This document shows, in pieces, positions 1-7,760 of a stretch of DNA of 11,586 nucleotides. The translations under genes and the position numbers were made by a program. The stretch is taken from the NCBI GenBank assembly GCA_946187365.1, contig CAMHRD010000013.1, positions 1-11,586 on the forward strand, in the 5' to 3' direction. The notes beneath the pieces were generated by a model. The model made no database searches and was not told the DNA's origin. It was given only the letters and a program-made list of their open reading frames with translations. The stretch is from an uncultured Bacteroidales bacterium. Lineage in GTDB: Bacteria; Bacteroidota; Bacteroidia; Bacteroidales; UBA932. Within the stretch, counting starts at the first letter, position 1. Each line of letters opens with the position of its first letter.

Positions 1-1194
1 GAAGATATAGACGGCAAGCAGCAGAAGGCTTCCTGCAAATCCCCACTCCTCTCCCACGGTGCAGAAGATAAAGTCCGTACTCTGCTCAGGCACAAAGTTG
101 TACTTTGTCTGAGTGCCGTTCAAAAAGCCCTTGCCCAGCAGACCGCCTGAACCGATTGCAATCTTAGACTGGTGGACGTTGTATCCTATTCCCTGCAGAT
201 CTTCCGTTATTCCAAAGAGGTTCTCTATTCTTGCCCTCTGGTGCGGCTGGAGAACTTTGGTAAAGATGAAGTTTACGGAGAAGGTTAGGATGACTGCGCT
301 TAAAAGGCTGAGCAGCAGGAAGAAGGAAGGCCTGTTCTCCTTTCCGGTAAAGAGGTCTTTAATCCAGAGAATGGTGTGAGGTATAAAGAGTAAGAGTGCC
401 CAGACCTCGCTTCTTAAAGAGCGGAGGAAGGAGAAGGTCTCCATCTTTGAGAGTGAAGGGATAAAGCACATAAGAATAATCAGCGGTATGGCGGTAAGCA
501 GCCAGATGCTCTTTCTGCTGAAGGCCACTCTTAAGAGTGCGGCAGCGCTTATGGCGGTGACAATTGCAGCCAGAGGGGATCCGGCCATCGTGATAATAAA
601 GATGGCTATAAGGCTGAGGCCCAGGATTATAACCCAGCCGCTCAATCCCTCCATATAGAAGACAAGAATGAGGCCCAGGTAGACCAGAGCGCTGCCCGTC
701 TCTTTCTCCAAAACTATGAGGAGGATAGGGAGCAGAACTACAAGAGCGGCCCTCATTGCATCTTTGCGGTTGGAGAGTGAGAAGTTCCACTGGCTCATTA
801 TGTAAGCCAGAAGCAGGGAGGTTGTGATCTTGGAGAACTCTGCAGGCTGGAATCCGAAGGAGCCTATGAAAAACCAGGATTTTGAGCCGTTTACCTCTCT
901 TCCCAGGAAGATTACCGCGGCCAGCAGGAGCAGCATTCCAATGTAGAGGAACGGGGATATTGGGGCATAGTTTCCGGGGTTTATGATGTAGAGTATGAAT
1001 AGGGCAACTCCTATGGAGATCAGAATCCAGATGAACTGGAGTCCGTACCTTTGGGAGAAATCCAGTATGAAGGAGTGCTCCTCAGAGTAGACGGCGGAGT
1101 AGATGTTCATCCAGCCGAACAAAACCAGAATAAGATATGAGAATACCAGTCCCATATCTACTCTTCTAGCCTGTGATCTCTCATAATATGCCAT
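1..1194 (-). CDS. rodA: RodA, SEDS-family peptidoglycan glycosyltransferase (3' end cut off by window)
   Basis: RodA polymerises lipid II into glycan strands during side-wall growth, working with PBP2 in the inner membrane. Reading inward from an ATG at 1192-1194, the frame stays open for 398 codons to the window edge, beginning MAYYERSQARRVDMG. It is mostly hydrophobic segments, as expected of a multi-pass SEDS protein. Family signatures are visible: QPAEFSK at about residue 116-122, a GYNVHQSKIAIGSGG stretch at about 335-350 and PEQSTDFIF at about 367-375, followed by VGEEWGFAG. An acidic residue precedes the GYNVHQ stretch where the SEDS catalytic aspartate is expected; I did not align it. 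The frame begins 2 bases after the mrdA stop, so the two are almost surely co-transcribed and translated in step. SEDS relatives are FtsW and SpoVE; the pairing with mrdA and mreBCD favours RodA. Perhaps 80-100 C-terminal residues lie outside the window. Confidence 0.96.
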   Translation of the reverse strand, partial: MAYYERSQARRVDMGLVFSYLILVLFGWMNIYSAVYSEEHSFILDFSQRYGLQFIWILISIGVALFILYIINPGNYAPISPFLYIGMLLLLAAVIFLGREVNGSKSWFFIGSFGFQPAEFSKITTSLLLAYIMSQWNFSLSNRKDAMRAALVVLLPILLIVLEKETGSALVYLGLILVFYMEGLSGWVIILGLSLIAIFIITMAGSPLAAIVTAISAAALLRVAFSRKSIWLLTAIPLIILMCFIPSLSKMETFSFLRSLRSEVWALLLFIPHTILWIKDLFTGKENRPSFFLLLSLLSAVILTFSVNFIFTKVLQPHQRARIENLFGITEDLQGIGYNVHQSKIAIGSGGLLGKGFLNGTQTKYNFVPEQSTDFIFCTVGEEWGFAGSLLLLAVYIF

Positions 1195-1196
1195 AC

Positions 1197-3032
1197 TTAT
1201 CTCCTCTTTTTAACCGGTACAAACTGTTTGAGGTTGGCCTGAATTATGGCCTCTTCAAACTCTTTTCTCTTAACCTCTCTGTTGAGATATTTCTCCACAA
1301 TCAGTGAGGCAACCGGTGCAGCCCAGCTTCCACCGGCTCCCGCGTTCTCCAGATAGACGCAGACCGCAATCTTCGGATTCTCCATTGGGGCAAAACACAT
1401 AAAGACTGAATTGTCCTTGCCGTGAGGGTTTTGCGCGGTTCCCGTCTTTCCGCAGACGTTTATTCCCTCTACCCTTGCTCTCCAGGATGTTCCTCCCGTT
1501 CCTGTCGGTGCGTTAACGGAGAGGTACATTCCCTCAATCACAGGACCAAAGTGTTCCTCGTCTACACCGACGTAATGCTTCTCCGTATATTTTTGTCTGC
1601 GTGCGGAATCGGGTGCATTCTTTATAAGATGCGGAATTATGTAATAGCCTCTGTTTGCTATGATTGCAGCAAGGTTGGCAATCTGCAGAGGAGTTGCTCC
1701 CACCTCTCCCTGCCCAATTGCAAGAGAGAGAATGTTGTAGGCGCTCCATCTTCCTTTGCCGTGAATCTTATCGTAAGTCTTTGTAGATGGGAGAGTTCCA
1801 GCAAGTTCAGACGGGAAATCGCTGCCCAGTTTTACGCCAATTCCAAACCTGTTCACCTGCTCCTTCCAATGGTTGAAGGCGTTGGAGATTGGCTGGTGGT
1901 TAGGGTCTTTCATCATTGCACGGAAAGTTTGGGCGTAGTAGGCGTTGCAGGACATCATAATGGATTGCTTCAGATCCAGCGGAGATGGATGTCCGTGGCA
2001 ACCCATCTTTCCTCCGCCGTAGTAAAAGCCTCTGGAACAGGAGAATCTGGTCTCCGGTTTAATGACTCCGTTCTGTTGTGCAATGAGTGCGTTAACGGTT
2101 TTGAATACGCTGCCCGGAGGGTAGGCGCTCATAACAGCACGGTTGAACATTGGCTTGTAAGGGTCAGTTGCCAAGCGTGAATACTCCTTGCGTATGTTGT
2201 CCAGGTCTTCTATTGTAAGACCCGGTGCAGATACAATTGCCAGAATCTCACCCGTTTGCGGCTCAATGGCTACAATGCTTCCAACCTTGTTACTCATTAG
2301 GCGTTCTCCGTAGGCCTGCAGTTCTCCGTCTATAGAGGCCACCAGATCTTTGCCCGGTTCCGCCTCAATATCATACTTGCCATCCATAAAGCTCTGACGT
2401 ACTCTGTTATGCACGTCTCTGACCATTATGTTATAGCCCTTCTTGCCCCTTAAAACATCCTCGTAAGATTTCTCTATTCCGGTGATTCCCACGTAGTCTC
2501 CTCGTCTGTACTCAGGGTTGTTTGCAAGGTATGCGGAGTCTGCCTCGTTTATGTAACCGTAAAGAGAGGCACCGGCCTTGTATGGGTAAACCCTTGCCGT
2601 TCTGCTAATTGCATAGAAACCTGGGAACTTGTACTGCTTTTCTGCAAAGAGGGTATAGTCTTTTGCGGAGACCTGCTTTATGAAGGTGAAACTCTGGTAC
2701 CCAACCTTCCTTCTGTTGTCTCTGTAGTTCTTGAGTTTCCTTCTTACGGAGTTGATGTCTGCGTGGAAAGTGTTGCAGAAATCTACAGTGTCAAACTCCT
2801 GCAAATCTCTGGGAGTAACCATAATATCGTAAGTGGTGCGGTTGCCCACCAGAGTGTTGTGGTTACGGTCATAGATCTCTCCGCGTGCAGGATATTTTGT
2901 CTGATACAACAGGGCGTTGTTGGCCGCATTGACCTTGTACTTGTCATCAATAATCTGAAGAAAGAACAACCTGATAACAAGTGCCAGCGCTATAACCAAT
3001 ATACCTGCTATGAGAAGATTCTTCTTATCCAT
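1197..3032 (-). CDS. mrdA: Penicillin-binding protein 2, class B transpeptidase of the elongasome
   Basis: This periplasmic DD-transpeptidase is anchored in the inner membrane and cross-links the strands that RodA makes; it is the target of beta-lactams such as mecillinam. The 611 residues show a short cytoplasmic start, one membrane helix at about 7-27, a pedestal/dimerisation domain from about 40 to 220 (with the typical PARGEIYDRN at 48-57), then the transpeptidase domain. All three active-site motifs are present: SxxK as S308-V-F-K311 (serine codon at 2109-2111), SxN as S361-C-N363 and KTG at 529-531. Length is normal for the family. The start at 3032 overlaps the end of mreD by 25 bases; the next residues, DKKNLLIAG, lead directly into the membrane helix, which supports it. 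A Cys/His group (C332, C345, H346, H348, C362) lies between the first two motifs. The tail ends in basic VPVKKRR. Could only be confused with FtsI, which the neighbourhood argues against. Confidence 0.97.
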   Translation of the reverse strand: MDKKNLLIAGILVIALALVIRLFFLQIIDDKYKVNAANNALLYQTKYPARGEIYDRNHNTLVGNRTTYDIMVTPRDLQEFDTVDFCNTFHADINSVRRKLKNYRDNRRKVGYQSFTFIKQVSAKDYTLFAEKQYKFPGFYAISRTARVYPYKAGASLYGYINEADSAYLANNPEYRRGDYVGITGIEKSYEDVLRGKKGYNIMVRDVHNRVRQSFMDGKYDIEAEPGKDLVASIDGELQAYGERLMSNKVGSIVAIEPQTGEILAIVSAPGLTIEDLDNIRKEYSRLATDPYKPMFNRAVMSAYPPGSVFKTVNALIAQQNGVIKPETRFSCSRGFYYGGGKMGCHGHPSPLDLKQSIMMSCNAYYAQTFRAMMKDPNHQPISNAFNHWKEQVNRFGIGVKLGSDFPSELAGTLPSTKTYDKIHGKGRWSAYNILSLAIGQGEVGATPLQIANLAAIIANRGYYIIPHLIKNAPDSARRQKYTEKHYVGVDEEHFGPVIEGMYLSVNAPTGTGGTSWRARVEGINVCGKTGTAQNPHGKDNSVFMCFAPMENPKIAVCVYLENAGAGGSWAAPVASLIVEKYLNREVKRKEFEEAIIQANLKQFVPVKKRR

Positions 3033-3520
3033 AATCTCTCAAGCAAGTATGCAATTATAACGTTAACCAAAACGTTGATTACCAGGCGGAAAATCATAAA
3101 GATGAATGATGATGCTCCAATGGAATCTAACGGAATATAGGCAATGAAGAATACGAGATAACTGAAGATAAGAAGCGTTATAAGTTTTCTCGTATCAAAA
3201 TCTGCAGATGTTAAATCAAAGGCCTCCGGCTGAATGTCATAACGCTGCATAGGCCTTATTATCATATTCTTGCAGGCGGCAAGCAGCGTGCAGGCAGCGG
3301 CATTCAATCCAAGTATTCCGTCTGAGAGAGCGTCTGTTAAAAGACCAATTGCAAAGCCGCAGAACATAAGCGTGTATGTATCTGTCTGAACCGGAAGCAG
3401 TATGATAAAGAGCGGAATTATTGCAATGTAAAGCGGCGGCCAGATATTGATAAATGCAGATGCAAGAAGTTGCAAAATCAATATCAGCAAAGCTCCCACT
3501 ATGTACCTTGGCCAATTCAC
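3008..3520 (-). CDS. mreD: MreD, rod-shape-determining membrane protein
   Basis: MreD is a small integral membrane protein that links MreC and the MreB filament to the RodA/PBP2 synthase. The predicted protein has 170 residues, close to the usual 160-180, and is almost entirely hydrophobic, with about five or six membrane segments (roughly 6-24, 28-44, 50-66, 70-86, 112-131 and 138-160). MreD sequences diverge widely, so the call rests as much on its place between mreC and mrdA as on sequence. The start is a GTG at 3518-3520 that shares a GTGA overlap with the mreC stop, which points to translational coupling. The 3' end runs 25 bases into mrdA. Confidence 0.9.
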   Translation of the reverse strand: MNWPRYIVGALLILILQLLASAFINIWPPLYIAIIPLFIILLPVQTDTYTLMFCGFAIGLLTDALSDGILGLNAAACTLLAACKNMIIRPMQRYDIQPEAFDLTSADFDTRKLITLLIFSYLVFFIAYIPLDSIGASSFIFMIFRLVINVLVNVIIAYLLERLWIRRIFS

Positions 3521-4389
3521 TTTGTATTCATTGCAGGTTTAATGGCGGAGAGAGAATCAATCTCTCTACGTGCTTGATTCTTAACTATTATAACGTAGTC
3601 CAGGTGAGAAAAATCCTGCAGCAGTTCCACCTTCACTCTCTTGTGAACTCCGTTAAGTATTGAGTATGAAACGCTCTTTCCAACAGGTATGTCAGATGGG
3701 AAGAATGAGGAGTTTCCGCTTGTGTAAACCACATCTCCCTTTCCAACGGCAACGCTCAGAGGAATCTCCGTAAGATAGGCGGTGTGAATGTTGCCGCCTT
3801 CCCAGTGCAGAGAGCCGTAAGCATCTGAACTGCCGATCTTTGCACTTATGCTCTGACGCTGGTTTAGGAAGGAGTATACATAACTGTAGTGAGGGCCCAC
3901 AGCTCTTGTAATACCCACAACAGCGGAGGGAGTAATCACTCCCAAATCCTCAGTTATGCCCTCTTTGCTTCCCTTATCCAGAATAAGATAGTTGTGCTCG
4001 GAGTTGAGTGTATTCTTAATGACCTTTGCCAGAACAAAGGTGTAATTGCTTGCTGCAGAATCTCCTATGTTCTTCTCAATCTGCTCCTGGAGAGTGACGA
4101 GTTTCTGTTCTCCTTTGTTCTTTTCCAGCGCCTCTTTTAGGAGTGTGTTCTGCTCCAGCAGTTTAGAGTTCTCTTCCAAAAGCTCCCGATTGGCTGTGCG
4201 CAGATGGGTGTAGTTCTTTACATCCGTACCCTTCTCCCAAAAGAATGACTGAAAGGCTCTTACCCCCTCCATAATTCTATAGCGCTGCACAATGCTGTTG
4301 TTTACAATCAGTATTATGCAGAGCGTCTCCAAGAGGACAAACAAAAGGAATTTCCCAATGGAGTTGTAGATTAACGGAGGAAGTTTCAT
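3517..4389 (-). CDS. mreC: MreC, rod-shape-determining periplasmic scaffold
   Basis: MreC is a bitopic membrane protein whose periplasmic part binds PBP2 and activates the RodA/PBP2 pair. The 290-residue product has one N-terminal membrane helix at about 12-31, a charged coiled coil at about 60-108 (NRELLEENSKLLEQNTLLKE and onward) and then the beta-rich MreC domain to about 272, with typical stretches such as YLILDKGSKEGI (134-145) and GDVVYTSGNSSFFPSDIPVG (218-237). Length and layout are normal. It starts 6 bases after the mreB stop and overlaps mreD by 4 bases, so it sits in the middle of the wall-elongation operon. Confidence 0.96.
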   Translation of the reverse strand: MKLPPLIYNSIGKFLLFVLLETLCIILIVNNSIVQRYRIMEGVRAFQSFFWEKGTDVKNYTHLRTANRELLEENSKLLEQNTLLKEALEKNKGEQKLVTLQEQIEKNIGDSAASNYTFVLAKVIKNTLNSEHNYLILDKGSKEGITEDLGVITPSAVVGITRAVGPHYSYVYSFLNQRQSISAKIGSSDAYGSLHWEGGNIHTAYLTEIPLSVAVGKGDVVYTSGNSSFFPSDIPVGKSVSYSILNGVHKRVKVELLQDFSHLDYVIIVKNQARREIDSLSAIKPAMNTK

Positions 4390-4395
4390 TTACCT

Positions 4396-5427
4396 CTACT
4401 TCATAAGGTATGGGAGGTAGTGCCTCTTAGCCAGGTTCTTAAGAGCAGTGTTGGTTCCTCTTGCAACTGCTCTCAGCGGATCTTCCGCAACGTGGAAAGG
4501 AATCTTCAGTTTGTCTGAAAGACGCTTGTCCAGACCTCTTATGAGTGCACCGCCGCCGCTGAGGTAGATACCCTCTTTGACAATATCTGCATAAAGCTCA
4601 GGAGGTGTCTGCTCCAGAACTTTTACAATCATAGTCTCAAGTTTTGCAATGGACTTATCCAGGCAATGTGCTATCTCCATGCTTGTTACAGGAACCTCAA
4701 CAGGATATGCGGTCATAAGGTTAGGTCCCTTTGCAATGTACGGCTCCGGCGGAGTCTCCAACTCAGGGATGGCTGCACCCACTGCAATCTTTATCTTCTC
4801 TGCGGTAATCTCTCCAACTCTGATGTTGTACTGCTGGCGCAGATACTGCTGAATATCAGATGTGAAGACATCTCCCGCAACCTTTAGGCTCTCGTTCCAA
4901 ACAATACCGCCCAGAGAGATAACTGCACACTCGGTGGTACCTCCTCCAATATCTACAACCATGTGACCTGAAGGCTCTTCCACATCCAATCCAATACCAA
5001 TTGCAGCGGCCATCGGCTCCAGAATGATGTTCACGTCTCTGCCTCCGGAATGTTCTGCTGCATCTCGTACTGCTCTGGTTTCCACCTCGGTACTGCCGCT
5101 TGGAATGGCAATTACAATTCTGAGGTTAGGTGTAAAGAGAGAACTGCGCTTGTTGTTGATCATCTTAATCATTCCTCTGATCATCAGTTCGGCAGCCTGG
5201 AAGTCTGCAATGACTCCATCCTTCATAGGCCTGATAGTGCGGATGTTAGGATTGGTCTTTTCATGCATCAGACGTGCCTGCTTTCCAACCGCTATAGGCT
5301 TTTTGGTATTCTGATCTATTGCAATAATGGAAGGCTCGTCAACCACAATCTTGTCCTTCATAAAGATTACGGTATTGGCCGTTCCGAGGTCAATTGCAAG
5401 TTCCTGTGTCAAAAATGAAAATGCCAT
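4396..5427 (-). CDS. mreB: MreB, bacterial actin homologue
   Basis: MreB polymerises with ATP into membrane-bound filaments that direct side-wall synthesis. The 343-residue length is typical. Actin-fold nucleotide motifs are clear: phosphate-1 loop DLGTANT at 13-19, the conserved EPMAAAIG at 137-144 carrying the glutamate used for ATP hydrolysis, phosphate-2 loop VVDIGGGTTE at 157-166 and the adenosine loop LSGGGALIRGL at 289-299. The start MAFSF is followed by the family's hydrophobic membrane-contact stretch. The ATG at 5425-5427 follows an A-rich leader with no Shine-Dalgarno site, normal for Bacteroidota. It lies 19 bases after purH in the same direction, with no terminator-like hairpin between, so it is probably read from the purH promoter; an internal promoter inside purH cannot be excluded. 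Confidence 0.98.
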   Translation of the reverse strand: MAFSFLTQELAIDLGTANTVIFMKDKIVVDEPSIIAIDQNTKKPIAVGKQARLMHEKTNPNIRTIRPMKDGVIADFQAAELMIRGMIKMINNKRSSLFTPNLRIVIAIPSGSTEVETRAVRDAAEHSGGRDVNIILEPMAAAIGIGLDVEEPSGHMVVDIGGGTTECAVISLGGIVWNESLKVAGDVFTSDIQQYLRQQYNIRVGEITAEKIKIAVGAAIPELETPPEPYIAKGPNLMTAYPVEVPVTSMEIAHCLDKSIAKLETMIVKVLEQTPPELYADIVKEGIYLSGGGALIRGLDKRLSDKLKIPFHVAEDPLRAVARGTNTALKNLAKRHYLPYLMK

Positions 5428-5446
5428 ATTCTTTTAGTTTTGTTTT

Positions 5447-6964
5447 TTAATGTTTAAAGTGGCGTACTCCGGTCATTACCATAGCAATACCGTTCTCGTT
5501 GCAGAACTGTACGCTCTCATCGTCCCTAATTGAGCCGCCCGGCTGAATAACTGTTTTAATTCCGTTTGCAAATGCAATCTCCACGCAGTCTTTGAACGGG
5601 AAGAATGCATCAGATGCCATAACTGCACCATTGGTGTCAAAGCCAAAGTTCTTTGCCTTCTCAATTGCCTGCTTGAGTGCATCTACTCTGGAGGTTTGTC
5701 CCACTCCGCTGGCAATGAGTTGTTTATCTTTGGCAAGAACAATAGCGTTACTCTTTGAATGCTTTACAAGTTTGTTTGCAAAGAGAAGATCCTCAACTTT
5801 TCCCTCCTCAGGAGCTAGCGTTGTAACTGTTTTAAGGTCTGCAGGTTTCTCAACGTAAGAGTCTCTCTCCTGAGCCAGAACTCCGCCAAGAAGTGAACGG
5901 AACTTTACTGCAGGAAGTTTTACTCCCTTGTTAACCAATATAATGCGGTTCTTCTTGCTCTTGAGCACCTCAAGTGCCTCATCTGTGTATGACGGTGCAA
6001 TGATTACCTCAAAGAAGAGTTTGTTAATCTCCTCAGCAACCGGAAGATCTACCTTTGCGTTAGTTACAATGATACCGCCGAATGCAGAAACCGGATCTCC
6101 GGCAAGGGCTCTGTTCCAAGCCGTTAGAACATCTTCAGCACTTGCGCATCCACAGGCGTTGTTGTGCTTTATGATTGCAACGGTTGTCTCCTTAAAGTCC
6201 GAAATAAGTTCTATGGCTGCCTCAACGTCCAGTAAGTTGTTGTGAGAGAGTTCCTTGCCGTGAATCTGAGTTGGAAGTGAAGAGGCGCTTCCAAAGTAAG
6301 TTCCCTTCTGATGAGGATTCTCTCCGTAACGCAGACTCTTGCTCTCATCAATTATCTTGTTGAAAGCAGGGAGGTTAGCCTTGCTGTTAAAGTAGTTGAA
6401 GATTTCACTGTCGTATGCGGAGGTTACTGCAAAAGCGGTAGCTGCCAGGTACTCTCTCTGAGAGGTCTCAGTGCGGCAGCCCTGCTCCTTAAGTATCTGC
6501 AAGAGGTTGGTATATTGCGCTTTGGAGGCAATGATTACAACATCTTTGTAGTTCTTTGCAGCGGCACGGATAAGTGAGATACCTCCAATATCTATCTTCT
6601 CAATTATATCCTCATGAGAAGCTCCCTTTGCTACGGTCTCCGAGAATGGGTAGAGGTCTACTATGACTAAATCTATCGGGGAGATAGAGTAAGTTTCAAA
6701 CTCCTTAATGTCTTGCGGATTATCTCGCCTTCCCAGAATACCTCCGAACACTGCCGGATGGAGGGTCTTCACTCTGCCTCCCAAAATGGAAGGGTAGCCG
6801 GTCAAATCCTCAACTTTTGTAACCTTAAAGCCGTTTTGGCTCAAAAAGTCTGCGGTACCCCCCGTAGAGAGTATCTCAACGTTCTCCTTAGCCAGATAAC
6901 CGGCTATTTCAACAATCCCGTCCTTGTCAAAGACGGATATAAGCGCTCTTTTAATCTCTTTCAC
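5447..6964 (-). CDS. purH: PurH, bifunctional AICAR transformylase / IMP cyclohydrolase
   Basis: PurH catalyses the last two steps of purine synthesis: it formylates AICAR with 10-formyl-tetrahydrofolate, then closes the ring to IMP, in the cytoplasm. With a GTG start at 6962-6964 the protein has 505 residues and begins MKEIKRALISVFDKDG, the normal start of the family. The N-terminal IMP cyclohydrolase (MGS-fold) part shows ILSTGG at 31-36 and GGRVKTLHPAVFGGILGRRD at 62-81. The transformylase part shows SLRYGENPHQ (210-219), the catalytic-type KHNNACG with K266/H267 (266-272), DPVSAFGGI (290-298) and a near-terminal QPGGSIRDDE. The frame is open further up to a TTG at 6989-6991, but that codon lies inside the probable -7 promoter element, upstream of the expected transcript start, so the GTG is preferred. 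It is the first gene of the operon with mreBCD, mrdA and rodA. Confidence 0.97.
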   Translation of the reverse strand: MKEIKRALISVFDKDGIVEIAGYLAKENVEILSTGGTADFLSQNGFKVTKVEDLTGYPSILGGRVKTLHPAVFGGILGRRDNPQDIKEFETYSISPIDLVIVDLYPFSETVAKGASHEDIIEKIDIGGISLIRAAAKNYKDVVIIASKAQYTNLLQILKEQGCRTETSQREYLAATAFAVTSAYDSEIFNYFNSKANLPAFNKIIDESKSLRYGENPHQKGTYFGSASSLPTQIHGKELSHNNLLDVEAAIELISDFKETTVAIIKHNNACGCASAEDVLTAWNRALAGDPVSAFGGIIVTNAKVDLPVAEEINKLFFEVIIAPSYTDEALEVLKSKKNRIILVNKGVKLPAVKFRSLLGGVLAQERDSYVEKPADLKTVTTLAPEEGKVEDLLFANKLVKHSKSNAIVLAKDKQLIASGVGQTSRVDALKQAIEKAKNFGFDTNGAVMASDAFFPFKDCVEIAFANGIKTVIQPGGSIRDDESVQFCNENGIAMVMTGVRHFKH

Positions 6965-6988
6965 TTTTTCTGATTTTATGTAACCCCA

Positions 6989-6996
6989 CAAAATTA
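6989..6996 (-). promoter_or_regulatory. Probable -7 promoter element of the purH-mre-mrdA-rodA operon
   Basis: On the minus strand these bases read TAATTTTG, an exact match to the Bacteroidota -7 consensus TAnnTTTG. Transcription would begin near 6981-6984, giving a leader of only about 18-20 bases before the purH GTG. A TTG lies upstream on the same strand but is too close (about 12 bases) to be a standard -33 element, so the match rests on the -7 box alone. It lies in the left arm of the 6988-7027 dyad. Confidence 0.6.
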
Positions 6997-7018
6997 TAAA
7001 TAATAGGTCAATTATTTA

Positions 7019-7026
7019 TATTTTTG
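7019..7026 (+). promoter_or_regulatory. Probable -7 promoter element of ispD
   Basis: The bases read TATTTTTG, an exact match to TAnnTTTG. Transcription would begin near 7031, leaving a leader of about 28 bases that ends in an A-rich run (7042-7049) before the ispD ATG. No TTTG -33 box is seen at the usual distance; that position falls on the -7 box of the opposite promoter. Confidence 0.6.
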
Positions 7027-7058
7027 TCCTGTCAATTTCTCAAAAAAAATAGCATCAG

Positions 7059-7760
7059 ATGGCCTCAAAGAAGTACTATGCAATTATAACGGCGGGAGGT
7101 AGCGGAAGAAGGATGCACTCTGCGGTTCCAAAGCAGTTTTTGGATCTGGACGGTAAACCTATTTTGCTCAGAACAATAGAGCTCTTTACCTCTTTGGATC
7201 TCCCTTTGGAGATAGTGCTGGTTCTTCCTCCGTCACATATTGAGGAGTGGAAGACATTCTACAATGAGCATGACCTTCTCTTCAGCCATAGAATAGTGCC
7301 TGGAGGTTTGACCCGCTTTCACTCTGTAAGGTCTGCCCTGGAGGTGGTGCCTAACGGTGCTGTTGTTGCAGTTCATGACGGCGTACGTCCAATTGTTCCA
7401 AGAACCCTTCTTAAGGAGCTCTTAACCTACAAGATAGATGATGAGTGTGCCGGCGTAATTCCGGTGGTCTCCGTGGTGGAATCTATGAGAAAGAAAGTTT
7501 ATGATGAAAACGGGGTGGCTGTCTCTTCAAAACCGGCTGTAAGAGAGGATTATATGCTGGTACAGACCCCTCAGGTCTTTGACTCCACCCGTCTTAAGGA
7601 GGCCTATAAAAAACCATACTCTCCAACCTTCACGGATGACGCTACGGTAATGGAGAGCAGTGGCTATAAGTTTGATACAATTGAGGGGAGCAAGTTTAAT
7701 CTTAAGATTACCACTCCGGAAGACCTTAAGTTTGCTAAGGTGCTTCTGCCTCTGATTTAA
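7059..7760 (+). CDS. ispD: IspD, 2-C-methyl-D-erythritol 4-phosphate cytidylyltransferase
   Basis: IspD joins CTP and MEP to give CDP-methylerythritol, the third step of the non-mevalonate isoprenoid pathway in the cytoplasm. The 233-residue product has the usual length and motifs: TAGGSGRRM at 11-19 with K25 in PKQF for CTP binding, GGLTRFHSV at 82-90, VHDGVRP at 105-111 with the metal-binding aspartate D107, R162 in VRED and TPQVF at 170-174, DDATVMES at 193-200 and NLKITTPEDL at 214-223 with K216. All key residues expected from the E. coli enzyme appear to be present. It is a single-gene unit, divergent from purH and convergent with the Lrp-type gene, whose stop codon follows immediately. 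No terminator hairpin is visible at its end. Confidence 0.97.
   Translation: MASKKYYAIITAGGSGRRMHSAVPKQFLDLDGKPILLRTIELFTSLDLPLEIVLVLPPSHIEEWKTFYNEHDLLFSHRIVPGGLTRFHSVRSALEVVPNGAVVAVHDGVRPIVPRTLLKELLTYKIDDECAGVIPVVSVVESMRKKVYDENGVAVSSKPAVREDYMLVQTPQVFDSTRLKEAYKKPYSPTFTDDATVMESSGYKFDTIEGSKFNLKITTPEDLKFAKVLLPLI

Larger units (their letters stand above)
6988..7027. repeat. 40-base near-perfect dyad spanning two divergent promoters
   Basis: Arms 6988-7004 (ACAAAATTATAAATAAT) and 7011-7027 (ATTATTTATATTTTTGT) are inverted copies with one mismatch (6994 against 7021), separated by AGGTCA. The symmetry includes the -7 boxes of both purH and ispD, one in each arm. It is not terminator-like: it lies between divergent genes and has almost no G or C in the arms. 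It could be a binding site for a dimeric regulator, or simply two back-to-back promoters sharing sequence. Most of the 94-base intergenic region is taken up by it. Confidence 0.65.

Noticed and set aside
359..790. A 143-codon minus-strand frame near the left end
   Set aside because: It is a different reading frame over rodA, whose own frame is open through the whole region with clear RodA motifs.
1422..2180. A 252-codon open frame on the plus strand inside mrdA
   Set aside because: It lies wholly antisense to a clear PBP2 gene, contains no recognisable domain and has an odd residue mix typical of a reverse-strand shadow.
5435..5442. TAGTTTTG on the plus strand in the purH-mreB gap, matching the -7 consensus
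   Set aside because: It would fire antisense into purH with no gene to serve; a six-position match is expected by chance several times in AT-rich sequence of this length.
6988..7027. The AT-rich dyad as a rho-independent terminator
   Set aside because: It lies between the starts of divergent genes, has no GC stem, and its arms hold promoter boxes.
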